From Xanthomonas cissicola (lineage in GTDB: Bacteria > Pseudomonadota > Gammaproteobacteria > Xanthomonadales > Xanthomonadaceae): a DNA stretch of 64,000 nucleotides. The stretch's first letter is position 1. Each line of letters opens with the position of its first letter. The DNA is taken from the NCBI RefSeq assembly GCF_008801575.1, contig NZ_VZPL01000010.1, positions 1 to 64,000 on the forward strand, given 5' to 3'. Shown piece after piece: positions 28,942 to 42,521 of this stretch. The position numbers and the translations under genes are program-made. The notes beneath the pieces were generated by a model that saw only the letters and a program-made list of their open reading frames with translations, was not told where the DNA came from and searched no databases.

Positions 28942-29484
28942 AGAACTCCTTGCTCCGTATGGGCCGGTCCGCAGAGCATCCAATGTGGATGCACCAGTGC
29001 AGAGGGCTTGGCGTCATGGGGAGGCGACCTGCCACCGGTCGCCAAATGCTTCGGCGAAAGACCATCTGCCGAAGGCGCCCACCAAATGCGATGGGTCAAA
29101 AAGTTGGCGCAAGGTAGGCGTCGATCACACAATCGCGGCTGAATGAGAGGGGTTGACGATTCCGACTGCCCGCGATGCATCGCGCTGTGAAACAGCCTAG
29201 CGTGCATCGCAACATCGAATCTGCGTCGCATTGTTAAAGCGACTGTTGTGTTTGCATGAATTGTTTGCCACATCGCGCGCTGCGGCATTGCGTATCGGTT
29301 CGGATGATCGCCTGGTGGCAAAAAACCGCCTTCCTGATAAGCGCAAATTTCATACACGCACTCGTCACGCGTGGTTATGCTGTCGAGTGCAGTTGTGCAC
29401 TTCGGTTTCGTACATCGATCAAGGGTGCGCGAGAAAGACGGGCGTCGCGGAGACGCCCTGGATGGCGACAGTGCTAGCGTCTGA

Positions 29485-29563
29485 GATGCAGCGGTGTGTG
29501 TGCTGCATCACTGGCGCGTTATGCGTCATCTCCTCTGCGTATGGATACGCAGTCTTGACGCAT
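29485..29563 (+). ncRNA. Candidate structured RNA, two adjacent hairpins
   Basis: Hairpin 1: GATGCAGC (29485-29492) pairs with GCTGCATC (29502-29509). Hairpin 2 is nested: ATGCGTCA (29521-29528) pairs with TGACGCAT (29556-29563), and inside it CTGCGTAT (29535-29542) pairs with ATACGCAG (29545-29552). All stems are perfect. No clear promoter or T-run was found, and the strand is a guess because the palindromes fold on both. Confidence 0.3.
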
Positions 29564-29890
29564 CTCGCTGATCACGCCATCAGAAGCAGTACAGATGCTA
29601 GCTGTTGCAGCGAAAGCTATCTGCCATCACGACGTGATGGCCGTTGTCGCGTGATGTTCGGAGGGCACGTAGCGATGTTTCGAAAGCTCGTCGAGCATTC
29701 GATGCGCCAGTGGTGTGTCTTATTGCGTTGCGATCTGTTTGCGAGGTCGCATGTTCAAGAGCGCAAGAGCGCGAAGATGCTCAAGTGCAGAAGTGTCAGA
29801 TACGAAAGTTTTAAGACCAATGGGTGCCAAAACGAAGTAGGCGCTGATACGCCAGGTACTGCAATCAGTGCAGCATGCACTGTCGTCAGA

Positions 29891-29906
29891 AACGTGCATG
29901 CACGTT
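29891..29906. repeat. 16-bp perfect palindrome
   Basis: AACGTGCATGCACGTT is fully self-complementary, with no spacer. It follows another perfect inverted repeat (CAGTGCA, 29866-29872, with TGCACTG, 29876-29882). No coding gene is near. It could be a protein-binding operator or a cruciform-forming site. Confidence 0.5.
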
Positions 29907-30295
29907 GCGAAAATCTCTGTCGAAGCGATAAGACACGCGGTGTCATCGCATCCCACAAGCGCACGCTGATGCTGTAGCGGCGATTGCGAATCGACAATGC
30001 AGGCAGCAAGCGGTACCTGAGCGCGTTTTAGATGCGCGAAGTGCCCGCGCGTCTACCACACAGGCCCGTGTCGAGATGCGCTGCCGCGTAGGCGCGCAAT
30101 GCGACAGGCGGTAATGCGTGCGGTAACGATGCATGCCGCACTTATCGCCGATCCGCACGGCAAGAAAAAGAATCGGCGTGGCAGGCCACTACATCCGCAT
30201 GCATGTCGACGTCGGTAACGCTGCATGCACGGCAGTCGTGCGGCAAGCCCCGAACGCAACGACGGCGTCGTCGTGACGCCGTCCTCGAAAATCCG

Positions 30296-33543
<3,248 letters not shown>

Positions 33544-33958
33544 TGGAGCGCTCCTGAGCGGGAGGTTCAGGGTGCGTTGTGGGACAAGTCGTCCGCAACC
33601 ATCCACCCCACAATTCAGCTCGGACGGGGCTTGGCGTTCACCAATGTAGTTTTCCAGGCAACCTGGAACGCTGAAAACCAGTCGGCACGGAACCGTATTC
33701 AAGTGACTTAATTGGGCTGCCGTTCATGCAGGCGCGTTGTGCGAAATGGGTGCCCGGTCCTTTCCTTCATGAAGCTGTATACGTAGGATTGCTTGGCGTT
33801 GCGGGACCAGGTGATTGCTTTCACATGTTATATGACCGTTAACGCGATCTTCACCGAGGCCGGCTTAATCTGCGCCCCGATGGCTCTGGATGTGACGAGC
33901 ATCTTTACCAAGCACAACGCCTCTATCGGTTTTATCTCCCAAAGAAGGAGCTGTATAA
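33544..33958. other. Intergenic stretch upstream of the OmpA-family gene
   Basis: No gene is visible. It should contain the divergent promoters of the dehydrogenase and the porin, but I could not find a consensus pair. The only clear site is the AAGGAG ribosome-binding site about 8 bases before the porin start. Confidence 0.4.
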
Positions 33959-35056
33959 ATGAACAAGAAAATTCTCACTGCCGCGTTGCTCGGCGGTCTG
34001 GCAGTTGCCCAGGCTGCTTCCGCGCAGGAGTTCGACGACCGTTGGTACCTGACCGGTAGCGCTGGCTTCAACTTCCAGGACAGCGATCGCCTGACCAATG
34101 ATGCCCCGTTCGTCACCCTGGGTCTGGGCAAGTTCGTCAGCCCGAACTGGTCGATCGACGGTGAGCTGAACTATCAGAACCCGAACTTCGATGCCAACCA
34201 GGATCTGAACTGGAGCCAGTACGGCATCTCGTTCGACCTGCGTCGCCACTTCATCCAGGAAGGCCGCGGCTGGAACCCCTACCTGCTGTTCGGTCTGGGC
34301 TACCAGCGTTCGGAAGAAGAATTCGACGCGACCCCGAACCCGGTTTCGCCGGGCCAGCAGAAGGACGGCAACTTTGCCGCCAAGGCCGGTGTCGGTCTGC
34401 AGACCACCTTCGACAAGCGCGTCGCCGTGCGTGCCGAGTTGGCCTACCGCGCTGACTTCAACGACCAGAGCGTTGCTGCTCCGCAGGAAGACTGGTTCGG
34501 CGACGTGCTGGCTTCGGTCGGCGTCGTGATCCCGTTGGGACCGGCTCCGTCGACCGCTCCGCCGCCGGCTCCGGCTCCGGTTGCTCCGAGCTGCGCCGAT
34601 CTGGATGACGACGGTGACGGCGTCAACAACTGCGACGACAAGTGCCCGAACTCGCAGCCTGGCCAGACCATCGGTCCGGACGGTTGCCCGGTTCCTGTCT
34701 CGATCGACCTGAAGGGCGTGAACTTCGACTTCAACAAGTCGACCCTGCGTCCGGATGCCGTTTCGATCCTGAGCGAAGCGACCGAGATCCTGAAGCGCTA
34801 CCCCGACCTGAAGGTCGAGGTTGCCGGTCACACCGACTCGAAGGGTACCGACGCGTACAACCAGAAGCTGTCCGAGCGTCGTGCGACCACCGTGTACGAC
34901 TACCTGACCAAGAACGGCGTCGATGCATCGCGCCTGGTCGGCCCGATCGGCTACGGCGAGAGCCGTCCGATTGCTCCGAACACCAACCCGGATGGTTCCG
35001 ACAATCCTGAAGGTCGTGCGAAGAACCGTCGTACCGAGCTGAACGTCCAGAACTAA
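33959..35056 (+). CDS. ompA: OmpA-family outer-membrane protein
   Basis: This is a structural outer-membrane protein tethered to peptidoglycan. The 365-residue product has a signal peptide ending ASAQ near residue 22 and an eight-strand barrel domain (residues about 25-195). A proline/alanine hinge leads to a calcium-type repeat (DLDDDGDGVNNCDDKCPNSQ) with cysteines. The C-terminal OmpA domain (about 250-365) contains VEVAGHTDSKGTDAYNQKLS and RRTELNVQN. The start follows AAGGAG. The codon use (gcc, ctg, aag, ggt) suggests high expression. A strong terminator follows. Confidence 0.93.
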   Translation: MNKKILTAALLGGLAVAQAASAQEFDDRWYLTGSAGFNFQDSDRLTNDAPFVTLGLGKFVSPNWSIDGELNYQNPNFDANQDLNWSQYGISFDLRRHFIQEGRGWNPYLLFGLGYQRSEEEFDATPNPVSPGQQKDGNFAAKAGVGLQTTFDKRVAVRAELAYRADFNDQSVAAPQEDWFGDVLASVGVVIPLGPAPSTAPPPAPAPVAPSCADLDDDGDGVNNCDDKCPNSQPGQTIGPDGCPVPVSIDLKGVNFDFNKSTLRPDAVSILSEATEILKRYPDLKVEVAGHTDSKGTDAYNQKLSERRATTVYDYLTKNGVDASRLVGPIGYGESRPIAPNTNPDGSDNPEGRAKNRRTELNVQN

Positions 35057-35079
35057 TCGGACCGCTAGCTTTATTGCAG

Positions 35080-35108
35080 ACAAAACCCGGCCTTGTGCCG
35101 GGTTTTGT
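35080..35108 (+). terminator. Rho-independent terminator after the OmpA-family gene
   Basis: ACAAAACCCGG (35080-35090) pairs perfectly with CCGGGTTTTGT (35098-35108) around a 7-base loop, and the T-rich end is part of the stem. It terminates the ompA transcript on the plus strand. Confidence 0.9.
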
Positions 35109-35248
35109 CTATGCAGATTCGGGAAAAGCGCGCTCAAGCGCTGCCGATCCTGTCTGTGTTGCCATCCAGGCACGGTTCCTGTTGAAACAGCGTTCATCGC
35201 TGCCTACACTCGCCGCGTCAACACCACACTCATACTTGGAAGAACCCG

Positions 35249-35764
35249 ATGCTGCGTACCGCTACGGCAGGACTGCTCTGTCTCGCTCTGATCCCCGCTG
35301 CCTACGCCGCTCCAAACTGCGCCGGCAGCATGGTGTCCCAGCCACTGCCGTTGCCCGCCACCGTCGTTGCACCCGCGGCTGCCGAGTTCTATACCCGTAG
35401 CGTGCAGCTGGGCATGCCCACCGGCGTGCTGGCACAGCCCTATAGCAGCGACCAGTCGGTGGATCGTGTGCTGCTGCGCCTGCGCGTGGAAGGTTGCCAG
35501 GATCTGGCCAAGGTCATTCCGCCCGGCGGCACCGTCAACCCGAACGACCCGGCGGCCTACAAGGCCACTACCGCGTTCGACAACACCCCGTGGCGCTTTG
35601 ACATGAGCCAGAACGGCAAGCGCATGACGGCAGAAGAATTCGATGCCTGGATGAAGGCCCGCGGTGTGCGCGTGGTCAAGGCTCGCCCGGCCGCTGGTGC
35701 GGCACCTGCAGCGGCAGCGCCCGCAACACCTGCGGCCGACGCCAAGTCGGTCGAAAACAAGTAA
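35249..35764 (+). CDS. Hypothetical exported protein
   Basis: I do not recognise a family. The 171-residue product has a clear signal peptide (MLRTATAGLLCLALIPAAYA, residues 1-20). Two mature-region cysteines, in NCAGSM and EGCQDL, may form a periplasmic disulfide. The middle segment NPNDPAAYKATTAFDN is polar and the last 30 residues are Ala/Pro-rich. It starts 141 bases after the OmpA terminator, so it has its own promoter. Its tail overlaps no other real gene; the pseudouridine synthase starts 19 bases later. Confidence 0.7.
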   Translation: MLRTATAGLLCLALIPAAYAAPNCAGSMVSQPLPLPATVVAPAAAEFYTRSVQLGMPTGVLAQPYSSDQSVDRVLLRLRVEGCQDLAKVIPPGGTVNPNDPAAYKATTAFDNTPWRFDMSQNGKRMTAEEFDAWMKARGVRVVKARPAAGAAPAAAAPATPAADAKSVENK

Positions 35765-35783
35765 GCCCTGCGGTCGGGACGGC

Positions 35784-36644
35784 ATGCCCCGGCGACCTGC
35801 GCCGGCAACGTCCCGGCAGCGTCAGCGTGGTCCGGGGGCGGGCGGCGCGGTGCGCCCACCCGCTGCCGCATCCGCCAATGCCGCGCCACGCCATGGGCTG
35901 GCGCGCGTGCTGTCCAAGCTTGGCGTGTGTTCGCGCACCGAAGCGGCGCGCTGGATTGCCGCTGGCCGCGTCAGCGTGTCGGCACGTGTGGTGCGCGACC
36001 CCGAGTTTCCGATCCGCGGCGATCAGCAATCGTCCATCGCTGTCGATGGGCAACCGCTTGCGGGACTGGCACGCTGCTACCTGATGCTCAACAAACCGCG
36101 CGGCGCGGTCACCACCGTGCGCGACGAGCAGGGCAGGGACACGGTCTACCGTTGCTTCGATGACGCCGGCCTACCGTGGATCGCGCCGGTGGGGCGCCTG
36201 GACAAGGCCAGCGAAGGCCTGTTGCTTTTCAGCAACGACCCACAGTGGGCGGCGACGGTGACCGACCCGGCGACCGGGCCGGACAAGACCTACCACGTGC
36301 AGATCGATTGCCGTCCCAGTGCCGCGCAACTGGTGCAGCTGCATGCCGGTGTGGTCGATCCCGATCCGCAGGGCCAGGGCCTACTGTTGCGCGCCAAGCA
36401 GGTCAGCGTACTGCGCGAAGGCGAGCGCAATGCCTGGCTGGAGATCGTGCTGGACGAAGGGCGCAATCGGCAGATCCGCCGGCTGTTGGCCGCAGTCGAC
36501 ATCGGCGTACTGCGGCTGGTGCGCGTGGCGATCGGCCCGCTGGCGATGGGGGAGCTGGGCAAAGGCGCGTGGCGGATGCTGAGCGCCGAGGAAGTCAGTG
36601 CGTTGGTGCCGGCGGCGCACGCCAGCGCGCCAGACGCGCGCTGA
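35784..36644 (+). CDS. RsuA/RluB/RluE/RluF-type pseudouridine synthase
   Basis: It converts a uridine of ribosomal RNA to pseudouridine. The 286-residue product has a basic, disordered N-terminus (about 35 residues) and an S4-like RNA-binding domain (residues about 38-85, including RVLSKLGVCSRTEAARWIAA). The catalytic domain carries Asp140 in PVGRLDKASEGLLLFSND. The start at 35784 is proposed; other in-frame starts upstream would lengthen the disordered tail. The last 50 bases overlap the tail of the convergent HNH gene. The exact target base is unknown. Confidence 0.88.
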   Translation: MPRRPAPATSRQRQRGPGAGGAVRPPAAASANAAPRHGLARVLSKLGVCSRTEAARWIAAGRVSVSARVVRDPEFPIRGDQQSSIAVDGQPLAGLARCYLMLNKPRGAVTTVRDEQGRDTVYRCFDDAGLPWIAPVGRLDKASEGLLLFSNDPQWAATVTDPATGPDKTYHVQIDCRPSAAQLVQLHAGVVDPDPQGQGLLLRAKQVSVLREGERNAWLEIVLDEGRNRQIRRLLAAVDIGVLRLVRVAIGPLAMGELGKGAWRMLSAEEVSALVPAAHASAPDAR

Positions 36645-36987
36645 GCAGGGCGCTGACCACGTCGTAAGCGCGGGCGTCGCCGGCGCCGTTGGCATCGTGG
36701 CGGCGACCCTTGGCGTGATTGCAGCCGGCACAGGCCAGCGCCAGATTGCGCGCATTGTTGGCATCGTCGCCCACCAATACGCACAGCGACGCGGCCGCGC
36801 GCCGACCGAACCAGGCCTGCGGCACCACGTGTTCGAGCGTGGTGTGGCCGAGCGGTTCGCCGTCGGCGCGCATCTGCAGATGCCGACGGCAGTGCAGGCA
36901 GCGCGTCTCCCAATGGCCGTCGAGCAGCTGCGCCTGCGCATCGGTCTGCGCCGCCAGCAGCAGCCGTTGGCGCAGCACCGTGCGCAT
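36595..36987 (-). CDS. HNH endonuclease-like protein
   Basis: The 130-residue product has a zinc-ribbon type HNH fold. Cysteines lie at 30/33 (CLHC) and 86/89 (CAGC). The catalytic EHVVP stretch is at 52-56, and an asparagine-rich NNARNLALACAGCNHAK segment follows. It starts 2 bases after the kbl stop on the same strand, so it is translated from the kbl mRNA. Its end overlaps the convergent pseudouridine synthase by 50 bases. Role unknown; such genes may be housekeeping nickases or remnants. Confidence 0.75.
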   Translation of the reverse strand: MRTVLRQRLLLAAQTDAQAQLLDGHWETRCLHCRRHLQMRADGEPLGHTTLEHVVPQAWFGRRAAASLCVLVGDDANNARNLALACAGCNHAKGRRHDANGAGDARAYDVVSALLSARLARWRAPPAPTH

Positions 36988-36989
36988 GC

Positions 36990-38198
36990 TCAGGCCTCGA
37001 TGACCTTGAGTTCGCGCCCGATCTTGATGAACGCTTCGATCGCTTGATCCAGGTGCTCGCGCGTATGCGCTGCGCTGATCTGGGTGCGAATGCGCGCCTG
37101 GCCTTTCGGAACCACCGGGAAGAAAAAGCCGATGGCGTAGATGCCTTCCTCTAGCAAGCGCTCGGCGAATTTTTGCGCCAGCGGTGCGTCGTACAGCATC
37201 ACCGGGCTGATCGGATGCACGCCCGGTTTGATGTCGAAACCGGCGGCGGTCATGCGTGCGCGGAAATACGTGGTGTTTTCGACCAGCTGCGTGCGCAGCT
37301 CGCCGGCGGCATCCAGCATTTCGAAGGCTTTGATGCCTGCAGCCACCACGTGCGGCGGCAATGAATTGGAGAACAAGTAGGGACGCGAACGCTGGCGCAG
37401 CAGCTCGATCACTTCGCGCTTTGCGGTGGTGAAGCCGCCCAATGCGCCGCCCATGGCCTTGCCCAGCGTGCCGGTGAAGATGTCGATCTGGTCGAGTACG
37501 CCCTTGACCTCGGCCGAGCCGCGGCCGGTGGCGCCGAGGAAGCCGGTGGCATGGCATTCGTCGATATGTACCAGCGCGTTGTATTTGCGGGCCAGGGCAG
37601 TGATTTCGTCGAGCGGGGCGATGAAGCCGTCCATCGAGAACACGCCGTCGCTGGTGATCAGCTTGGTCTTGCAGCCGGCGGCGTCGGCGGCCTGCAGCTG
37701 CGCTTCCAGGTCGGCCATGTCGCAGTTGGCGTAGCGGAAGCGCTTGGCCTTGCACAGGCGCACGCCGTCGATGATGGAGGCATGGTTGAGCGCATCGGAA
37801 ATGATGGCGTCGTGCTCGCCGAGCAGCGGTTCGAACAGGCCGCCATTGGCATCGAAGCAGGCTGCGTAGAGGATGGTGTCTTCGGTGCCGAAGAACGTGG
37901 CGATGGTGCGTTCCAGTTGCTTATGCAGATCCTGGGTGCCGCAGATGAAGCGTACCGAGGCCATGCCGAAGCCGTGGCTGTCCAGCGCGTCCTTGGCGGC
38001 CTGGATGATGTCCGGGTGATCGGCCAGGCCCAGATAGTTGTTGGCGCAGAAATTCAGCACGCGGCGACCATCGGCCAGCGTGATCTCCGCTGACTGCGGG
38101 CCGGTGATGATGCGCTCGGACTTGAACAGGCCCTGGGCCTGGATGGCGTCCAGTTCGGCGGCGTAATGGGCGGTCAGCGCGGCGGGAGCGGTGGTCAT
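36990..38198 (-). CDS. kbl: 2-amino-3-ketobutyrate CoA ligase
   Basis: Kbl converts 2-amino-3-oxobutyrate (made by Tdh from threonine) plus CoA to glycine and acetyl-CoA. The 402-residue product is a class II aminotransferase-fold PLP enzyme. [14 protein letters not shown] begins the core, and the PLP lysine lies in [14 protein letters not shown]. The start at 38198 ([19 protein letters not shown]) gives normal length; an in-frame extension to 38240 is not supported. It shares its transcript with the HNH gene and is divergent from the sulfate-binding protein gene. Confidence 0.95.
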   Translation of the reverse strand: MTTAPAALTAHYAAELDAIQAQGLFKSERIITGPQSAEITLADGRRVLNFCANNYLGLADHPDIIQAAKDALDSHGFGMASVRFICGTQDLHKQLERTIATFFGTEDTILYAACFDANGGLFEPLLGEHDAIISDALNHASIIDGVRLCKAKRFRYANCDMADLEAQLQAADAAGCKTKLITSDGVFSMDGFIAPLDEITALARKYNALVHIDECHATGFLGATGRGSAEVKGVLDQIDIFTGTLGKAMGGALGGFTTAKREVIELLRQRSRPYLFSNSLPPHVVAAGIKAFEMLDAAGELRTQLVENTTYFRARMTAAGFDIKPGVHPISPVMLYDAPLAQKFAERLLEEGIYAIGFFFPVVPKGQARIRTQISAAHTREHLDQAIEAFIKIGRELKVIEA

Positions 38199-38369
38199 GG
38201 CGGTCGCAATGGCAGAAAGAAGCGCGATTTTAACGATCACGGTGGCATACCACTACGTCATGCAAAATCGGCATAAGCGGCGGCGCTGATGTCATTTCAC
38301 CGCCTGCGTGCCGCTGCGCAGCATGGCATGCTTGCTGTTCAGCTGTGCTCAACCGGCCAGGAGATCGTT

Positions 38370-39386
38370 GTGACATATTCCCGTTTCCGTTTTACCTCCT
38401 TTCTTTTCGCCTTGCTGGTCCTGGCCGGCCCAGCTGGCGCACGCGAGATCGGGCTGCTCAACGTGAGCTACGACCCGACCCGCGAGTTCTATCGCGACTA
38501 CAACGCCGCCTTTGCAGCGCAGTGGAAACAGCAGCACCCGCAGGACACGGTGACCGTGGAAACCTCGCACGGCGGCTCGGGCAAGCAGGCGCGCGCGGTG
38601 ATCGATGGCATCGAGGCCGACGTGGTGACCTTGGCGCTGGCGTACGACGTGGATGCCATCGCGCAGAAGGCCAAGCTGATCGAGACCGACTGGGAAAAGC
38701 GCCTGCCCGACAACAGTGCGCCGTATACCTCGACCATCGTGTTTCTGGTACGCAAGGGCAACCCGAAGAACATCCACGACTGGCCGGACCTGCTGCGGTC
38801 TGGCGTGGCGGTGGTGACGCCGAACCCGAAGACCTCCGGAGGCGCGCGCTGGAACTATCTGGCCGCCTGGGCGTACGCCGACCACATCTTCAAGGGCGAC
38901 CGCGAGCGCATCCTGCGCTATATGCAGGCGTTGTTCCGCAACGTGCCGGTGCTGGATACCGGCGCACGCGGCGCCACCACGACGTTCGTGCAGCGCGGTA
39001 TCGGCGATGTGCTGCTGGCCTGGGAAAACGAGGCGCTGCTGGCGCGCGAGGAACTGGGCAAGGACAAGTTCGAGATCGTGGTGCCGAAGTTGTCGATCCT
39101 GGCCGAGCCGTCGGTGGCGCTGGTGGACAAGAACGTCGACAAGCATGGCACCCGCGAGGTGGCCGAAGCCTACCTGCGCTATCTGTATGCGCCTGAAGGT
39201 CAGAAGCTGGCAGCCAAGCATTTCTATCGTCCGCGGCATCCGGAATTTGCCGACCCGGCCGACATCGCGCGGTTTCCGGAGATCAAGCTGGTGACCATCC
39301 AGCAGGCGTTCGGCTCCTGGGAGAAGGCGCAGCAAGAGCATTTCGCCGACGGTGGCGTGTTCGACCAGATCCAGGCCAACAAGTAA
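38370..39386 (+). CDS. sbp: Periplasmic sulfate-binding protein
   Basis: Sbp captures sulfate or thiosulfate for the CysTWA transporter. The product is 338 residues from the GTG at 38370, which lies 6 bases after AGGAG (38359-38363); an in-frame ATG farther upstream lacks a site. A signal peptide of about 27 residues ends GPAGA. Sulfate-binding family motifs include [30 protein letters not shown] and [19 protein letters not shown]. cysT follows 4 bases after the stop, forming an operon. Confidence 0.95.
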   Translation: MTYSRFRFTSFLFALLVLAGPAGAREIGLLNVSYDPTREFYRDYNAAFAAQWKQQHPQDTVTVETSHGGSGKQARAVIDGIEADVVTLALAYDVDAIAQKAKLIETDWEKRLPDNSAPYTSTIVFLVRKGNPKNIHDWPDLLRSGVAVVTPNPKTSGGARWNYLAAWAYADHIFKGDRERILRYMQALFRNVPVLDTGARGATTTFVQRGIGDVLLAWENEALLAREELGKDKFEIVVPKLSILAEPSVALVDKNVDKHGTREVAEAYLRYLYAPEGQKLAAKHFYRPRHPEFADPADIARFPEIKLVTIQQAFGSWEKAQQEHFADGGVFDQIQANK

Positions 39387-39389
39387 GCG

Positions 39390-40250
39390 ATGTCGATGTC
39401 GGTTGCACCCCACCCAGCGCCGTCATCGCGCCGACGCGTGATGCCGGGGCTGGGCCTGAGTCTGGGAATCACCTTGACCTGGCTTGGCCTGATCGTGCTG
39501 ATCCCGCTGCTGGGTATCTTCATCAAGACCAGTGGCCTGGGCTGGGAGGGCCTGTGGCGGGTATGGAGCGAGCCACGTGTGCTGTCGGCGCTGCGGGTGA
39601 GTTTCGGCACCGCGTTTGCGGCCGGTGCCTTCAACGCGGTGATGGGCACCTGGGTGGCATGGGTCTTCGTGCGCTACAGGTTTCCGGGCAAGCGCTTTTT
39701 CGATGCGGTGATCGATTTGCCGTTCGCGTTGCCTACCGCGGTGGCCGGCATTGCGCTGACCGCGCTGTATGGCGGCAACGGGTGGGTGGGACGCTGGCTG
39801 GAGGCGATCGGGATCAAGGTGGCCTACACGCAACTGGGTATCGTGCTGGCATTGGTCTTTGTGGGCCTGCCCTTCGTGGTGCGGGTGGTGCAGCCGGTGC
39901 TGGCCGAGAGCGATCGTGAAATGGAGGCTGCCGCCGCCACATTGGGCGCCTCGCGCTGGCAGACGGTCTGGCGGGTGGTGCTGCCGGGGGTGTGGCCGGC
40001 GGTCCTGACCGGGTTTGCGCTGGCGTTTGCACGCGGCGTGGGGGAATACGGCTCGGTGATCTTCATCGCCGGCAACCTGCCCAATTCCACCGAGATCGCG
40101 CCGCTGCTGATCACCATCCGACTGGAAGAGTTCGACTACGCCGGGGCGACTGCCATTGCCGCGGCCATGCTGTTGCTGTCGTTCGTGATCTTGTTGGTGG
40201 TCAATACGCTGCAGGCACGGCTGCTGCGCTATCAACGCAGGCCCGTATGA
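39390..40250 (+). CDS. cysT: Sulfate ABC transporter permease CysT (CysU)
   Basis: This is one of the two inner-membrane permeases of the sulfate/thiosulfate importer. The 286-residue product has about six hydrophobic segments and the permease coupling motif [21 protein letters not shown] near residues 172-192. It follows sbp by 4 bases, and its TGA overlaps the cysW ATG (ATGA), indicating coupled translation. Sulfur-starvation control by CysB is expected from the family, but no operator is visible. Confidence 0.94.
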   Translation: MSMSVAPHPAPSSRRRVMPGLGLSLGITLTWLGLIVLIPLLGIFIKTSGLGWEGLWRVWSEPRVLSALRVSFGTAFAAGAFNAVMGTWVAWVFVRYRFPGKRFFDAVIDLPFALPTAVAGIALTALYGGNGWVGRWLEAIGIKVAYTQLGIVLALVFVGLPFVVRVVQPVLAESDREMEAAAATLGASRWQTVWRVVLPGVWPAVLTGFALAFARGVGEYGSVIFIAGNLPNSTEIAPLLITIRLEEFDYAGATAIAAAMLLLSFVILLVVNTLQARLLRYQRRPV

Positions 40251-41200
40251 ACGATGCTGTTTCATCGCTGCCTTCCATGTTGCCGACCCATGCCATGACC
40301 AAGCAGGCGCGTCGCATCAGCGATTCGGCCACCAATGAGCCGCGTTGGGTGCAATGGCTGATGATCCTGGGCGCCGTGCTCTTCCTACTGGCGTTCTTGC
40401 TGCTGCCGCTGGTACTGGTGTTCGCCGAGGCGTTGCGTGGCGGTTGGGAAACTTTCCTGCACGCGGTAGTCGACCCGGACGCGTTGTCGGCGATCAAGCT
40501 GACCTTGCTGGTGACGGCGATCGTGCTGCCGTTGAATCTGGTCTTCGGCGTGGCCGCGGCGTGGGCCATCAGCAAGCATCAGTTCCGGGGCAAACGCCTG
40601 CTGGTCAGCCTGATCGACCTGCCATTCTCGGTGTCGCCGGTGGTGGCGGGCTTGATCTTCGTGCTGATCTTCGGCCGCAATGGCTGGGCCTGGCCACTGA
40701 TCGACGAAGGCTGGCATGTGCAGCTGCCGGCGCTGGGCGACCTTGTGATCCAGTTGCCGCGGATCGTGTTCGCGTTGCCGGGCATCGTATTGGCGACCAC
40801 GTTCGTAACCTTCCCCTTCATCGCGCGCGAATTGATGCCGTTGATGGAGCAGCAGGGCAGCGACGAAGAACTGGCGGCACTGAGCTTGGGCGCGAACGGC
40901 TGGCAGATGTTCTGGCGGGTGACGCTGCCCAATATCCGTTGGGGCCTGTTGTACGGCGTGCTGTTGTGCGCGGCGCGTGCGATGGGCGAATTCGGGGCGG
41001 TGTCGGTGGTGTCCGGGCATATCCGTGGACGCACCAATACGCTGCCGCTGCATGTGGAAATTCTCTACAACGAATACGCCTACAGCGCCGCATTTGCCTG
41101 CGCGTCGCTTCTGGCATTGACCGCGCTGCTGACGTTGGCGCTGAAGACGTATCTGGAATGGCGACACGGCGATTCGCTGGCCGCCAACCACCGCCATTGA
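40247..41200 (+). CDS. cysW: Sulfate ABC transporter permease CysW
   Basis: The second permease of the sulfate importer. The product is 317 residues from ATG 40247, which overlaps the cysT stop by 4 bases; that overlap decides the start. It has a polar N-terminal extension of about 30 residues, six hydrophobic segments and the EAA loop [20 protein letters not shown] near residue 208. cysA follows within 8 bases. Confidence 0.93.
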
Positions 41201-41207
41201 GGTGACC

Positions 41208-42239
41208 ATGGGCATCCGCATTCACCGCCTGCGCAAGCAGTTCGAGACTTTTACCGCGCTGGACAACATCGACCTGGAAGTGCGCCAGGGCGAGTTGCTG
41301 GCCTTGCTTGGGCCCTCCGGCTCGGGCAAGACCACGCTGCTGCGGATCATGGCCGGGCTGGAGCATGCCGATGGCGGGCAGGTGCTGTTCGGCGACGAGG
41401 ATGCCACCCGCATGAGCGTGCAATCGCGCCGGGTCGGCTTCGTGTTCCAGCACTATGCGTTGTTCAAGCATATGGACGTGTTCGAGAACATCGCATTCGG
41501 CTTGCGCGTGCGCCGCGGCAACGCGCGTTGGGCCGAAGCGCGCATCCGTGCGCGCGTGGAGGAACTGCTGGCGCTGGTGCAGCTGCAGGGCCTGGAACAG
41601 CGTTATCCCACCCAGCTCTCCGGCGGCCAGCGCCAGCGCGTGGCGCTGGCGCGCGCGCTGGCGATCGAACCGCGCGTGCTGTTGCTGGACGAGCCATTCG
41701 GTGCCCTGGATGCGCAGGTGCGCCGCGACCTGCGCCGTTGGCTGCGCGAGTTGCACGAACGTACCGGCCTGACCACGGTATTCGTCACCCATGACCAGGA
41801 AGAAGCACTGGAACTGGCCGACCGCGTGGCCATCCTCAATCGCGGCCGCATCGAACAACTCGACACGCCGGCCATGATCTACGACAAGCCGGCCTCGCCA
41901 TTCGTGTATTCGTTCGTGGGTGCGGTGAACCGGATTCCCGGGGTGTTGGCGCAGGGCCAGATCCAGGTGGCTGGGCACGCACTGCCGTTGGCCAATGCGG
42001 CATTGGCGGCCGGGCCGGTCGAGGTGTATGTGCGGCCGGAAGATCTGGTGCCCGACCAGGCCGGCTGGCCGGCCACGGTGGCGTGGTCGCAGCGCAGTGG
42101 CTCACGCCTGCGGCTGCGCGCAACGCTGGAACCGTCAGGCAACGAAGTGGAGGTGGAACTGCCGGCCTCTGCCGGCAGCTTTCAGCCAGGGCAGCAAGTG
42201 CGCTTGGCAGCACGGCAGTACGGGATATTTCCCGCGTAA
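41208..42239 (+). CDS. cysA: Sulfate ABC transporter ATP-binding protein CysA
   Basis: The ATPase powering sulfate import. The product is 343 residues with Walker A GPSGSGKT (35-42), signature LSGGQ (137-141) and Walker B LLLDEP (158-163). A C-terminal regulatory domain with a TOBE-like segment follows residue 240. ATG 41208 is chosen because GAGG lies 5 bases upstream, whereas the in-frame GTG at 41202 is too close to it. Last gene of sbp-cysT-cysW-cysA. Confidence 0.94.
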
Positions 42240-42521
42240 GCGGGCGCCGGCTGGGGTCGGGGCTCGCCGGAATGGGTATGCGAGGCGTGGGTTTCGCCTT
42301 GGCTGTGGCGAATCTCCAATTCCCAATCCCAGCTTCCGAACATCAAGATTCGGCGCAAGCGGTCGATGACATCAACACCTGATTCGCGCATGGGCTCTTG
42401 AGTATGTGCGCTGGATCAAGCGAACGCGACTTTCATGTTGCGCTGCAATGACAGTTGGACTAATAAGTCTTTGCAGCCTCGCTTCGCGCCATCCCACCGT
42501 TCATCGCTCCAGGAGATGCCC

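Larger units (their letters stand above)
28942..30295. other. 1.35-kb gene-free, structure-rich region
   Basis: No open frame here has recognisable family content; the longest (29231-29977, plus) is cysteine-rich, of abnormal composition and without similarity. Perfect stem-loops lie at 29386-29401, 29485-29509, 29521-29563 (nested), 29624-29640, 29866-29882 and 29891-29906. The repeated word GCATGC is frequent between 29870 and 30230. A structured RNA or the remains of a mobile or integrated element are both possible; neither is shown. Confidence 0.45.

Noticed and set aside
29231-29977. 248-residue open frame in the gene-free region
   Set aside because: Cysteine-rich, abnormal composition, no similarity or ribosome-binding site; left as non-coding.
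36595-37755. 386-residue frame joining part of kbl to the HNH protein
   Set aside because: The upstream part is a shadow of kbl; the HNH gene begins at 36987.
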